This document shows positions 25,300 to 36,275 of a stretch of 64,000 nucleotides of DNA, piece by piece. This DNA comes from Diadema setosum (lineage: Eukaryota > Echinodermata > Echinoidea > Diadematoida > Diadematidae), in NCBI GenBank assembly GCA_033980235.1, contig CM067067.1, forward strand, positions 10,394,401 through 10,458,400, written 5' to 3'. The translations under genes and the position numbers were made by a program. Every line of letters begins with the position of its first letter. The stretch's first letter is position 1. The notes beneath the pieces are model-generated. The model made no database searches and was not told the origin of the DNA. It saw only the letters and a program-made list of their open reading frames with translations.

Positions 25300-28200
25300 C
25301 ACTTTTTAACCACGAAGAGTCCATCTTCAGACTTCTAGCAGATGTCCTACAACCCGAATACAGTTTTGAGAAAAACAGAACCGTACCGCTATATCTATGC
25401 CAAATGTCACTAAAGAGGAGTGAAAAAGAATGATAACTTTATAAAAGATCATTAAAATGTTAAACGTACAGATGACAGTAAACGATAATATCACACCGTA
25501 GTAGAAAACAAGCCTTTCGATTTCTTGAAAAAGGAGAAATAACGACTATAGTTCCTGTCTGTATACATGCATTTAATTAAATGCCTGTAGCTCGCAGATG
25601 TGTAATATCAGTTTGTATACTTATGTTTGTACGGTTTTTGTACAGTTAGTAAACATATTTTTCTCTCTTTATATTTTGTATATCATTTTTCACATATGTT
25701 TGTATTTGATTTATAATAACTAAGCAAAACACATGCCCATTGATATCTAAAAAGATAGACAGATATGAAGCATAGCCTTATATGGATTTTCTGGAAAATG
25801 GTAAGACATCACTAACTGCGTTCAGTTAAGAGTGAGAGGAAGAACTAAATGTGGTTGCTCACAGAGCGGTGCATGGCTAATAAGGCATGACGCGCGACGG
25901 TAAAACACATGAGCAGTCATCCTGCTAATCATTGTTTGATAGATTGCCGTACAGGTGGTCTACCGCTGGACCCAATCGGCAAGCTCACTGCACAGTACAG
26001 TCAGTCGTCCATGTGCACTTTGAAGACGCCACGGGTTACTAGGACCGGCCTACTTCGGCCACTCATACTGATAGATATCGCAGGGGGAGTTCCATCGAGA
26101 GGGGAAAGCATTATTCGGAATGCGGGAAGCGCAGGACAGCACCCCCCCCCCCGTCTTCCCTCTGCTTCAATGTTTGGCAGCGTTTTCCCCAGTTCTTAAT
26201 GTAATCGGTAATTTGCGCAGAGCCGTGACTACGGGATGCGTCAATTCAGCGGGGGGAGAATTTAATTACACCCTTAATACAAGAGAGTGGTTGGTGTCCC
26301 GGAACGATTTCTGGTCTCACTCAGTGAATGGTAAACGTTCTCGTAAAGAGGTGCTAACCCTGGTGGTTAAGCCGCGATATATCAATATTGAAATCACCTG
26401 ACAAAACGAGGACGAGGTGGCTTTGGGTTACCACTCTGTCGCAGGTGTGATAACACGGTGCCGGGACTCCTGCCCGCCGTGTCGGCCCGTCTGGAACATG
26501 TGCGTGACAGCCACGTTTTTTCTCCTCGCTACCTCTACATTTCTTTTGTCAAAAAAAAAACACCCCACACTATTTGACGGTCTTGATCAGAAAGTCACTA
26601 AAGAAAAAGACGAAAGAATATTTCAAAAACCTTAAAGTATACCAGCGTACGTACAAAATCAACATTTGAATCCCCCGTATACATAGTTGCTTCGTGTTAC
26701 AGTTAGTGGCCAAATGCAAAGTCCATAGCACCGTTTCATTTCCCAGAATCTAGGTAAGGAAAGCAGTTTCTAACTTCACAGATGTGTGCATACTGAATGC
26801 TTCAGATTCCAGATGCATTCATACGTAACACATACAAACTACACACACGTATATTGGTGTCCATACACATATAAGTACGTAGGCCTACAGACACACATAC
26901 ATACACAAATACATACATAAGGTACATCGTCAGTATAAATATTTGTTCCTTCCTTCACTGATTCTCATGCCTTGACATTATTCCGGTAATAACTTGAATG
27001 GGGAAAAACCTTACTTTGTTTTTCACGCAGAAAAAGTTATTTACAATCTACTGCAGACAGCAAGAATACAAATTACACTTTCACTTCAGCGCAATTAATG
27101 CGTCTGTATGATTATGTGCAGCTACTTCCTAGATTGTGGGGTTTTTTTTTCAGTTAGAATACTTACGACGGAAGTAACTGTTGTTTGCTACTGACACATA
27201 TTTTGTAGTAACGCCTTGGTTTTGAAATTTAAAAAAAAAATGCTGGGCATCCCACAAAAACGGTTCAAATGCTAGGACAACAGACTCTGTCGAATCGTTG
27301 ACTACATACTTCAACTTCATTTATCAGATCGCATCACCAATCATTAATTCGGGTTAATTTAAATGTCATCTGTTTATTATTAATTCATGGGTGATGGGGG
27401 AGGGGGTCGAGGTAGAACGAACAGTCACAAACACACAGGGACTCACAGCCAGAGCACAAGAATACACAAAAGCAGATGTAATACTGTATGTCCCAGGACT
27501 TATGGGTAGGTGAAAGATCATACGCATTATTTGCAATCACGAAATGAGCATGATGACAAAATAAGAAGGTGGAGAACTTGAATTGAAATATCACTCTTCG
27601 TTTGAATAAATAGCATAACATTGAAGAAACGCAATAGTGAGAGCCTCAACCAGATTGTATATGGCATGCAAAGTTATAAATTATTCAAGTGTCACATTAT
27701 CAGAGTGATATCTATCGCAGGCACATATTTACACCAGTTCGTGTCAACACCTTTTACTCTTCAGGTGGTTTATACACAGAATATCATACAAATCATGTGT
27801 TTGTTTACTGATCAACTCCAACGGACTTCCCCAAAAAAGGTCACTACGATGCAGTTATTGAACACAACAATATTATAATCCCTTCGTCTTTGTCTATTTC
27901 GTGAAAAATTGGTAACGCAGGTAAATACCATGCTATACTCAGTGAAAGGATTACTCCATCACTTCACTAAAGTTGCATGATATGTTTTGAGAAAACATCT
28001 GAAATTCTAATACATCCCACACCTTTCTGGAGTTACGTTTGCTTTTCACAACACTTCTATACTATTCTGTGAGTTTGAGTTATTCTCGCAACGAACGTTG
28101 ATTTGAACATGGATTGGAATTGCTCTTTGATATAGTTGTTTTAAGGCAGCAGATACAGTTAATTCATCTTAATACATGGCCTGAAGTTCAACCCGTGACG

Positions 28201-29930
28201 ACAGGTGTCGATACAAATCGGCATTTCAGTGGTTGCACGGAAGCTTCTCAGCCCCCCCTCCCATCTCTCTTTCTCTTTCACATTGACACTCTCTAGTGCT
28301 TGATATACTACACGAAGTCGTTTTCTCTCTCAAGACCCACATTTCATTACCCTTTCCCCAGGACTTTATTTCTCCTACATCACTCCTGAGAATCGAGACA
28401 CGTCAAGTGCACTCACCAACGCGTTCGGACTACCTTTATATCAACAAGACATTACGTGGTAATGATATGTCTTCAAGTACCAAAACTTCTCTGACATTAC
28501 GCGCTTCGCTCACTCCCGATACACATGCATCCGCATTCACAGTCATATATCACCATAATCACTGTTGATGAACGTTGAAATAAAAAATGATCGTCATTTT
28601 CCTCCTCATTTTGGCCGAGATTTTTTCTTTTTCAAGGTAACAACGAGAGTGCTGTTTTGATTGGCCGGTATTAATTTCTCGATGATTACTCTTCACTCGA
28701 CGCAGTATATTCTCTGCACTTTAGCTCTCCACATTTTTCTTGTTCATCAGCAGTGCCTTTGTCATCAGCAGTTGATTAAAACTGCTAGCATCGGTTTGCT
28801 TGCAAAAAGAGCAGAGCGATTCGCTCTCATGGTAGACGAAACTATATACATTACGGATATACTGTGCGTCACCATATAGGTATACGTTGTGTGGTAGCAT
28901 ACGCAGGGGTTACGTCCAAGGGTAACATAAATGTCCTCAAACTACTACACTCTACCTCACACTGTTTCGCGATGTGCAAGCCTGCGTTCAGACTGCTGCT
29001 ACAGGGAGGGATGCAACGTTCCATTCATAATTTGCGAGTGCCGTTTTAACCTGTCAGCGCCTTTGTGGCATTCGCCCCCCTGGGGAGAACTGTTTGAGAA
29101 GGGAGTAAATCGTACCGCAAATGTATCTTCACTCTTTCTCTTTCTTTTTTTTTTCTTTCCATGCTTCATAACACTCCCATCTTGGTATTCATACCGACAA
29201 TATCCCGTGTAGTACGCTATATACTACTCTGAGACAAAATATAAATAATGAACACTATTTATCCAGCCATTCTGATCAAGAAATCTTCATTATGAGCAGA
29301 CTTCTAAGCTCCGTCTTTCTCCCAATTACCATTTCCTTCTTCGCCTCCCCATCTCTCCGCTGTCAAAATAAATCGCTTTACTAATATATTCATACAAACG
29401 GATATTTTCCCTGAGGACGATTTATTCAATTTACTCGTATGATGCATTCCAATATTTGGATGCCTTAGTAGTGGTTACGCTGAGCAATCCGAGGGCAAGC
29501 AACCTCAACTTGCAAAGCATACAATTTTCATTCTAAGTAAACCAGTTTCATGAATGAAACGCTTCAAAACGATGCTTACAGCTAAACCTGCTAAAGGTTT
29601 AATATTATCCAAAGCTAATCTACCAATGGCTGGCCATTGGTATATGTATGTCCTTTTTTCCATATTTCAGCTTTTATTTTTTGCATCTCTTCCGTTTTGC
29701 TGGAAAAGCCTACGTCACCATCCTCATAGAAATATAGATCCATAATCCATGGTATCTGCTTACTAGGTATGCTCTAGGTTCACAAAGTATACAAGAGAGC
29801 ATAGGTATACTACAGACTGAAGTGGAAAGATTGATATATTACATGAGCGCGCCAAAACAAAGTCGCAACGAAGAAATATCATCATTGTTAAAGTGATAAA
29901 ACGATGAGAGAATGAGTGATAATTTTCGTC
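25300..29930. other. Probable intron of the receptor gene; no exon identified
   Basis: This lies downstream of the receptor exon in its transcription direction. I looked on the minus strand for the continuation of the ANF-receptor domain and for transmembrane, kinase-like and cyclase segments, and saw none. There is no dense repeat here apart from short CA-rich patches near 26820-26930. Short exons without a start codon could easily have escaped reading by eye. Confidence 0.4.
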
Positions 29931-29937
29931 TACTTAC

Positions 29938-30646
29938 CCCTCGCATAAGGTGCCACCCGTTCGCTTAGGATTTTTGTGTAGTTTGTGTAGATTCCGGGAG
30001 TAATTTGAATGCTTTCGGGTTCCTTCACATAGTCACGAAAATGCATTCCTACAGCCATATTGGTGAAATAGCAATCCTTTTTGGTGGGGTCGGTCCGATC
30101 GTTCTCAGTCAGCAAAAACACATGCCTCCACTGAAATTCATCCGTCATCACCTTTCCAAGCGCGAAGCCAGCCGTGTTGAAGTTCAGCAGAATTCGCGTC
30201 AGAAACATTTTGTCCTTCTTTTCGAACCCTGGGGCGCCGCAACCGCTGGAAATCATACATGTCTTCCAGATCGTGTTGTACCGGGCCACAGGAGCCGCGG
30301 CGTAGTCGCAGTTGGGCCCGAGTAGAAGGTCCAAAGGGTCGTTATATATGGCCCTCATAGCTTCAATGGGGCCCGTCACTTGGGAACACTCGGAATTCAT
30401 CACCTTGACGGTGGCATTGCTGCCAGGAAGAAGCTTCTTCATTCTTTCACTGCCCAGCGCTATCCTGATGCCGGGCACCACCCTGGACAGGGAGTACGGA
30501 TAAGAAGAATCATTTGGCAGGAGAATGCCGACGTTGATTGTCGGCGGGTTGTTGTCGACATCCCAAGGGCGAGCATCGGCGAGGGGCTCCGGTCTGAGTG
30601 GAGAAACCACCAGTAACAAGATCCACAGAAAGGGTCTCTGAGCCAT
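29938..30646 (-). CDS. Natriuretic peptide receptor-like protein, first coding exon
   Basis: Encodes the extracellular N-lobe of a receptor of the natriuretic peptide receptor / membrane guanylate cyclase family. These bind peptide ligands outside the cell and, in cyclase members, raise cGMP. The ATG at 30646 sits in a good context (A at -3, G at +4). It begins a signal peptide, MAQRPFLWILLLVVSPL, with cleavage likely near residues 23-26. Residues 37-236 match the ANF-receptor ligand-binding domain: LLPNDSSYPYSLSRVVPGI (42-60) and LLGPNCDYAAAPVARY (108-123). Cys87 and Cys113 are 26 apart, like the first disulphide pair of mammalian NPR-A. Cys192 (DCYF) matches the next conserved Cys. N45, N77 and N222 are N-glycosylation sequons. 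The exon ends in R236 plus one base at a GTAAGTA donor. Cys130 and Cys136 are extra. The remaining exons are not visible, so cyclase and clearance-type receptor cannot be told apart. Confidence 0.9.
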
Positions 30647-30745
30647 TTTGGCGGCTGACGCTCCGAGATTTTGAGAAAGGGCTTTCAAGACTCGAAATGG
30701 AAATATAACTTGATGGGGAAAATTCCGAATGTCAATCTGCGTTCT
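30647..30745 (-). other. Predicted 5' UTR of the receptor gene
   Basis: The reading frame is open upstream of the chosen ATG as far as 30793, but the added N-terminal residues are not signal-peptide-like and would bury the signal sequence. I therefore treat this as untranslated leader between a candidate start site near 30745 and the ATG at 30646. Confidence 0.45.
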
Positions 30746-30776
30746 GAGGTGTGTGACGGTATTCCAATTTAATATA
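30743..30776 (-). promoter_or_regulatory. Candidate TATA box and initiator
   Basis: On the minus strand TATATTAAA starts at 30776, and CCTCAGA, an initiator-like sequence with its A at 30745, lies 31 nt downstream. That is the usual TATA-to-start spacing. This is pattern matching only. An inverted CCAAT lies far upstream at 31030-31034. Confidence 0.4.
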
Positions 30777-30799
30777 CTGGCGATATGTTCCAAGCACGA

Positions 30800-31835
30800 T
30801 GTTAGACGTGTAAGTAACGATATGTAAATTTTGATATCTCCGTGAAGACAAACGAGGAAACAATTGTGTCTCTATGGTGAGGCACAGAACAGTGGAGGGC
30901 GCGACAACGAGCTGGTAACTGATTGAGCGTGTGAACGCCGTGGTGTGCTCACACGGTCTGCCAACTGTCGTCTGCGGCACGCCGATGTGAAATGAACGGC
31001 GCGCGATGTACGTGCGAAGACCAGCCCAACCAATCAGCGACACATTGTTAAACTGCTAGTCTGTCTCTCAGTCTGCAATTCTTTTAGGATGGTCGGCAAA
31101 ATTCCGACATCGTGTACATCAGGGATATGAAACAGGAAAGACTGCTGCAATTAAAATTGGCCTCCAATCTCGTCTGACCTTGTCTTGAGCGGGAAGATGC
31201 CAGAATGACGTCATTTCTCAAGTTACATCACTGATCTCTCCTTCTCTCTCTCTCACCTTCTCTGTCATTCTAAAGTTTGCCTGAGGGCCGTTTTGGAGTT
31301 TTATACTCTGCTATGTAGAGCCTACTGTTTTTATTTTGTTTGTTCGTCTCTGTGTGTGTATGTGCGTGTGTTTGCTTTGCTTTTTTTTTTTGAAAGGGTA
31401 ATATACCTGGTGCTTACATCGTAGTAAACTTTTTTTCTCCTGAAAGCGACATCTCTTCAATTTGATTTTTATTTTGATTGATGTAACTATTTCAAGCATT
31501 AGGCATGTGTAATTACCGAGGTTCTCTCCCTTCCCCCTAACTCTCGCTACATAACTGCTGTGCATGTATCGGTCATGAGTCTATTGTAAATGCACGTGTA
31601 CTGGATGTAAATTGCAGTAATTTGCTTCTTTCGTTCGTCTTTATAAACTCCCATGCACACCGGCGTTTCCAGAATATAGAAGTCAAGGGAATTCAAACAA
31701 TAATGGTTTACGTCTTCGATAAGGCCCAACACATTATTCGCATGTATGCGTACATTATGTGTATAGATGCGTGTGTGTGTGAAATAGAAATGAATAAAAA
31801 ATGACAGCGGAGTACACGCTCCCCATCCCCCATCT
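30800..31835. other. Upstream flank of the receptor gene
   Basis: The region is slightly less AT-rich between 30880 and 31040. No protein-coding exon is supported. The long minus frame beginning at 31043 overlaps the receptor exon in another frame and is a shadow. Confidence 0.4.
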
Positions 31836-31837
<2 letters not shown>

Positions 31838-31899
<62 letters not shown>

Positions 31900-31978
31900 C
31901 GTATATGTTTGTATGTACAGATATGAATATATGTATAATAGTAAATGTTTGTTTTGTGTGTGTGTGTGTGTGTGTGTG
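31838..31978. repeat. (CT)n and (TG)n microsatellites
   Basis: About 30 pure CT units at 31838-31897, then a TG run at 31957-31978. The Arg-Glu-rich minus-strand frame across them is an artefact. Confidence 0.95.
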
Positions 31979-32051
31979 AAAGAGAGGGAGAAAAAAATAA
32001 GAATCCTTCACTAGTGTTTTTGTTGACATGATGATACAGGCCATTTAAACT

Positions 32052-32413
32052 GTGTAGGGTGTAAAACAATGTTGCTATTATAATGTTACCTTTTAAATCT
32101 GTCCTTTCCCAGAAACGATACGTACTTCTCGAATACTATAATGCCCTTGTATGTCATCAAGTAATATTCTAGAGTAGGTTTGTTTGTTTCATTTCCATCT
32201 GAGAAGATGGCTGGATAGCTCACATTTAGCTGGTGTAGGGTGTAAAACAATGTTGCTATTATAATGTTACCTTTTAAATCTGTCCTTTCCCAGAAACGAT
32301 ACGTACTTCTCGAATACTATAATGCCCTTGTATGTCATCAAGTAATATTCTAGAGTAGGTTTGTTTGTTTCATTTCCATCTGAGAAGATGGCTGGATAGC
32401 TCACATTTAGCTG
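32052..32413. repeat. Perfect 181-bp tandem duplication
   Basis: 32052-32232 and 32233-32413 appear identical base for base with offset 181. The unit contains the 3' end of the neighbouring SINE plus its flank. An open frame across the right copy (32267-32461, minus) ends at a GTAACA donor-like sequence, but it is mostly SINE body and I do not call it an exon. Confidence 0.9.
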
Positions 32414-32710
32414 CAATAGCTGGTCTTCCATGGGGTCCAGTTGAATGTGAGGCGGGACCACTTCATCGGGTTAAACACCCTGCACTTTGTGATGAATAGA
32501 TAAAGCGGGATCTCTTGCGTGCATGAGTTGTGACTGTCTCACACGTTGGACCTCCATTTTATGTCCCTATCCGAGGGACAGAGGTTTTTTGCCAATTACT
32601 AGAGGGGACGGTATGATTACACACAACATTGCTCAGTGGGACCCGGGAATCGAACCGGCGTCCTTTGGATCGAGAGGCAGACGCGCTACCGGCTGAGCTA
32701 ACTCACCGCC
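32359..32710 (-). mobile_element. tRNA-derived SINE
   Basis: Read on the minus strand from 32710, the head has an A-box-like TTAGCTCAGCCGGTAGCG and a perfect B box GGTTCGATTCC near 32645-32655. A body follows that contains GTCCCTCGGATAGGGAC and runs to an A-rich tail (GAAACAAACAAAC, about 32359-32373). The anticodon arm is distorted by an oversized loop, so it is not a working tRNA. Sequence upstream of the head (32711-32800) may belong to the same composite element. The tail was later included in a tandem duplication. Confidence 0.65.
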
Positions 32711-32829
32711 GTGAGTGAAGGGACATTGCCCGAGGGAAAATGACATTCCCACACCTTCACGGTTTGTCCTCGCTTCGGGAAATGGCTTTATGTCACACAG
32801 ATGGTTCTTAACCACGGCAATCAATTAAG

Positions 32830-33820
32830 ACTATTTTGACTTGCACCAGCAGATGTGGTTCAATATAGGCCTATTTGTCATTGTATGATATTGATTGCAT
32901 TGATTGCTTTCCCCAAGTGTTGCTTCAACTTGGGAGAAAAAAAAAAGAACAAATCGAAGAGTTATGATCGAAGCCTTAAAGAATAAGATAATAAATCATT
33001 TTTGCGAAGAGAAGTGAAAATCACTCTTCGTAATATACTCGCAGACTTGTTTTGCTCTTTATACCTGTCCAAGTTAGTCTTTTTTTATCACATTCATGTT
33101 TAATAACTTTTGCATTTTGTTTTTATTCCAAACAGCGAGACGCTACTTACTTTAGTTCCGTTTTGTATGCTGTTGTTGCAATACTCTCATCAGAACTGTG
33201 CATGCGCGTCTCCGAACTTGTCACATGCATGAATGTAGTAAGTGGAGTAAACTGGTTTAACCCATTTTTTTGTCTTCTTCCCGCCATGAAGCAGGGTTGC
33301 TGTCGCAGTGGTAAAGAGATTGCTATTGCTGGAAGGAGAATGGGAAACAGCGTGGTAGCACGGCATGGTCTTTGTATTCGAAGGTTGGCGATTGGAGCGG
33401 CAATGGTATCATTCCTTTGACTCGAACGGTCGAATGAGTATCTGAACGACCATGCCGCTGGTATTTGCCCTCGCACCGTCTCTTTATGCTCTAAAAGTCT
33501 ATTTTTTTTTTTTATTCCGAGCTAGTTCTTTAGGGAGGATTTATTCCTGCCCTTGAGAATCTCAAAAGGGGGGAAATATTTTAGGTAAATGTCAAAGTCA
33601 AATCTTTGTCTCCCGGCCTATATTTCGTGACCATTGACGAATGTATTTAAACATAATGTAGCGTACATAAAACAACGAGTGAAATAATGCTGGGCTTTCT
33701 CTGATGCAACTGTAACTTGTTCACGAAAAGGAACGTTTTATCTTGGCATTTCGTCTGTTCTGTGGTTCAATGAATAGAGGGTGTCAAAAAAACCCTTCAG
33801 GCAGATATGAAGTTCCTATT
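32830..33820. other. Non-coding stretch, no gene seen
   Basis: AT-rich. Overlapping plus and minus open frames near 33052-33476 mirror each other and carry no recognisable domain. Confidence 0.5.
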
Positions 33821-33823
33821 GCT

Positions 33824-33867
33824 TTATTATTATTATTATCATTATTATTATTATCATTATTATTATT
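33824..33867. repeat. (TTA)n tract at left edge of the tandem pair
   Basis: TTA repeat with ATC interruptions, directly abutting the left terminal hairpin of unit A. Confidence 0.9.
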
Positions 33868-36228
33868 AGGTGATCCGAGTATCCTCTCGGATCACCTTCT
33901 GTATCTGTACGGATTCTTTGTTGGTTCTTCTTCTTTATTTCTGGACAAAAGTTGTGTATCTACTTACTCAAAAAGTTCTCAGAGTATCAATTTCAAACTC
34001 ATACCATATATGTATCGTGTCCCAAAGACGACAAATCTAATGTATCATTGTGATCAGTCGACCGTGACGTCACTATGACGTCATTATATGAAAACACATT
34101 TTCATTCATATCTCATTACTGGAATGGAATTTTTCAATGAAATTTACGTCGCATATATTTCAAGTTATGCGCATTCTACTCATATTTTCAAAATTCATAC
34201 TTTGTCTTAAAACGTGCGCGTACGCGCGCGTTGAAATATTTGTATGCTCAAATCGAGCTCAATTTTTTTTTGCACACGTTTCAGACCATTTGGAGCATTT
34301 TTTGAAAAATTGAAAAAATTGGACGGACACGTACGCGCGCGCGCATATACGCACGCACAGCTCATATGCAATAGAAATTTCCCGTTTTTTCACACTTATC
34401 GGCTGCCTAAAATGTCAAGGAATATTTCTACCAAGTTTCAAGTCAATCCGACTCAATATGACGTCATACGGGCCCGTCAAAGTTGAAATTCCGCGCGCGC
34501 GTCAATGGCGATATACAGTGCAACAATGCCAAAAAACCGCCAATTTTAAATCCGATTTTACTCGTCAGGATGGACGGTGACCCCCAATTTTCTTTACATA
34601 TTCTGAAAACTGATGAGTTGTACATGTTATTTCATGGGTTGACAATGCTGAAAAAATGATTAAAAGATATCAAATTTCTTTATAATGTAAAAAGAGTAAA
34701 TTTTCAAAATGACGTCATCGAATTTCAAGTTCACTCGAGCGTATCTCACTTATCCTTTGCCAATTTTCACCCAGATTTCAGTATCTTGTAGCTTATTAAA
34801 TGCTCTTTCATAAATGTAATAACAACATTTTGATTGGATGACGACATCACCTCGTAAAAATGGATTGAATGTAATCTTGTCAAATTTGACCAGTTTACGT
34901 GTTATCTCTATGGGAGTGCAGTTTTTCTGGAAATGAAAATTGACATGACTGTCTTTTTCGAGCACTAGCTCACTTATGCTTCGGTGAATTTCTCTCAGAT
35001 TTTGATATGTTGTAGCTGAGACTTTGCACTATCGGTAATGTGCCCTTCGTTTTTTCATACGGTGTCGGGATCACGTCCAAAAACTTGGTTGAAATTAAAG
35101 CTTATCTTCGATGTATTGAGATATTCCTTTCTTTTTGCAACTTTCTTTACAATAACTCAAGAAAAACAAGCCCTATCAGCCCAATACTTTGCACATGTTT
35201 AGTTAATGTCACGTACATTTTTTCATTAAATAACAACTACTTGATCAGACGTCATCTTGGGTATGTAAATTAGGGTCAAAGGTCATAAATATATCATCTT
35301 GTATCTTGGTGAATACATGTCCTATCTTTTCCATATTTTGCACACGTAAAGACCATGTTACAAGGATCATTTCACAAAATAACCACTTTTTGCTCAGATG
35401 CCATCTTGGCTGTGCAAAGTGGGGTCAAAGGTCATATGTACTTCTTTCTTTATCTTCGTTATGACGTGTTATCTCTATGGGAGGGAATTTTTGTAGATGT
35501 GAAAATTGACATGATTGTCTTTATCGAGCACTAGCTCACTTCTGCTTCGGTGAATTTTTCCCAGATTTTAATATGTTGTAGCTGAGACTTTGGGCTATCG
35601 AAAATGTGCCCATCATTTTTCATACGATGTCGGGATCACGTCAAAAAACGTGGTTGAAATTTAAGCTTATCTTCGATGTATTGAGATATTTCTTTCTTTC
35701 TGCAACTTTCTTTACAATAACTCAAGAAAAACAGGCCTTATATCACCCCCATATTTTGCACATCTTTAGTTCATGTCACGTACATTATTTCATAAAATAA
35801 CAACTACTTGATCAGACGTCATCTTGGGTATGTAAATTAGGGTCAAAGATCATAAATGTATCATCCTGTATCTTGGTGAATACATGTCCTATCTTTCCCA
35901 TATTTTGCACAAGTAAAGACCATGTTACAAGGATCATTTCACAAAATAACCACTTTTTGCTCAGATGCCATCTTGTCTGTGCAAAGTTGGGTGAAAGGTC
36001 AAATATACTTCATTCTGTATCTTCGTTAGTGTATACGGAATTGTGTACCATAGATGGCAGGTCTGACTCCCTTTTCTAAATGAGAATCCAAACATCACAC
36101 GGCCAATGTCCACTAAACACATATGAAACCGGTATGGTCATGCCTATTGGGATCAGGAGACTCAAATCGTTGATTTACGAACAGATCGGATCACCTAATT
36201 TGTCAGTGTTGACAAATTCCAAGTCTAG
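33868..36228 (+). mobile_element. 2.36-kb hairpin-ended repeat, unit A (Helitron/Helentron-like)
   Basis: The left end is a perfect 12-bp hairpin, AGGTGATCCGAG (33868-33879) with CTCGGATCACCT (33886-33897). Near the right end TCGGATCACCT (36186-36196) repeats the inverted terminus. It is followed by the hairpin AATTTGTCA-GTGT-TGACAAATT (36197-36218), then CCAAGT, then CTAG before T. A 3' hairpin a few bases before CTRR, inserted before T, is the known Helitron 3' layout; subterminal inverted repeats are typical of Helentrons. The 5' end lacks an obvious TC, unless it is the TC in the TTA tract at 33854. Internally a subunit of about 565 bp starts at about 34961 and again at about 35526. No replicase is encoded, so it would be non-autonomous. 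Confidence 0.6.
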
Positions 36229-36275
36229 TTATTATTATTATTATCATTATTATTATTATTATTATCATTATTATT
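36229..36275. repeat. (TTA)n tract between units A and B
   Basis: Separates the CTAG end of unit A from the AGGTGATCC start of unit B and repeats the left-edge tract, including a TC at 36265-36266. Confidence 0.9.

Noticed and set aside
30005..30616. Plus-strand ORFs opposite the receptor exon
   Set aside because: They are antisense shadows of a well-supported minus-strand coding exon.
31547..32044. 165-codon minus-strand ORF rich in Arg-Glu and His-Thr
   Set aside because: It translates the (CT)n and (TG)n microsatellites; the rest has no recognisable content.
32267..32461. 64-codon minus ORF ending at a splice-donor-like site
   Set aside because: The upstream two thirds appears to be SINE body running into its A-rich tail, and part of it is tandemly duplicated. 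An in-frame stop lies just upstream and the acceptor is poor.
32636..32710. A functional tRNA gene on the minus strand
   Set aside because: A good B box, but the anticodon loop would be about 15 nt and the sequence continues into a SINE body.
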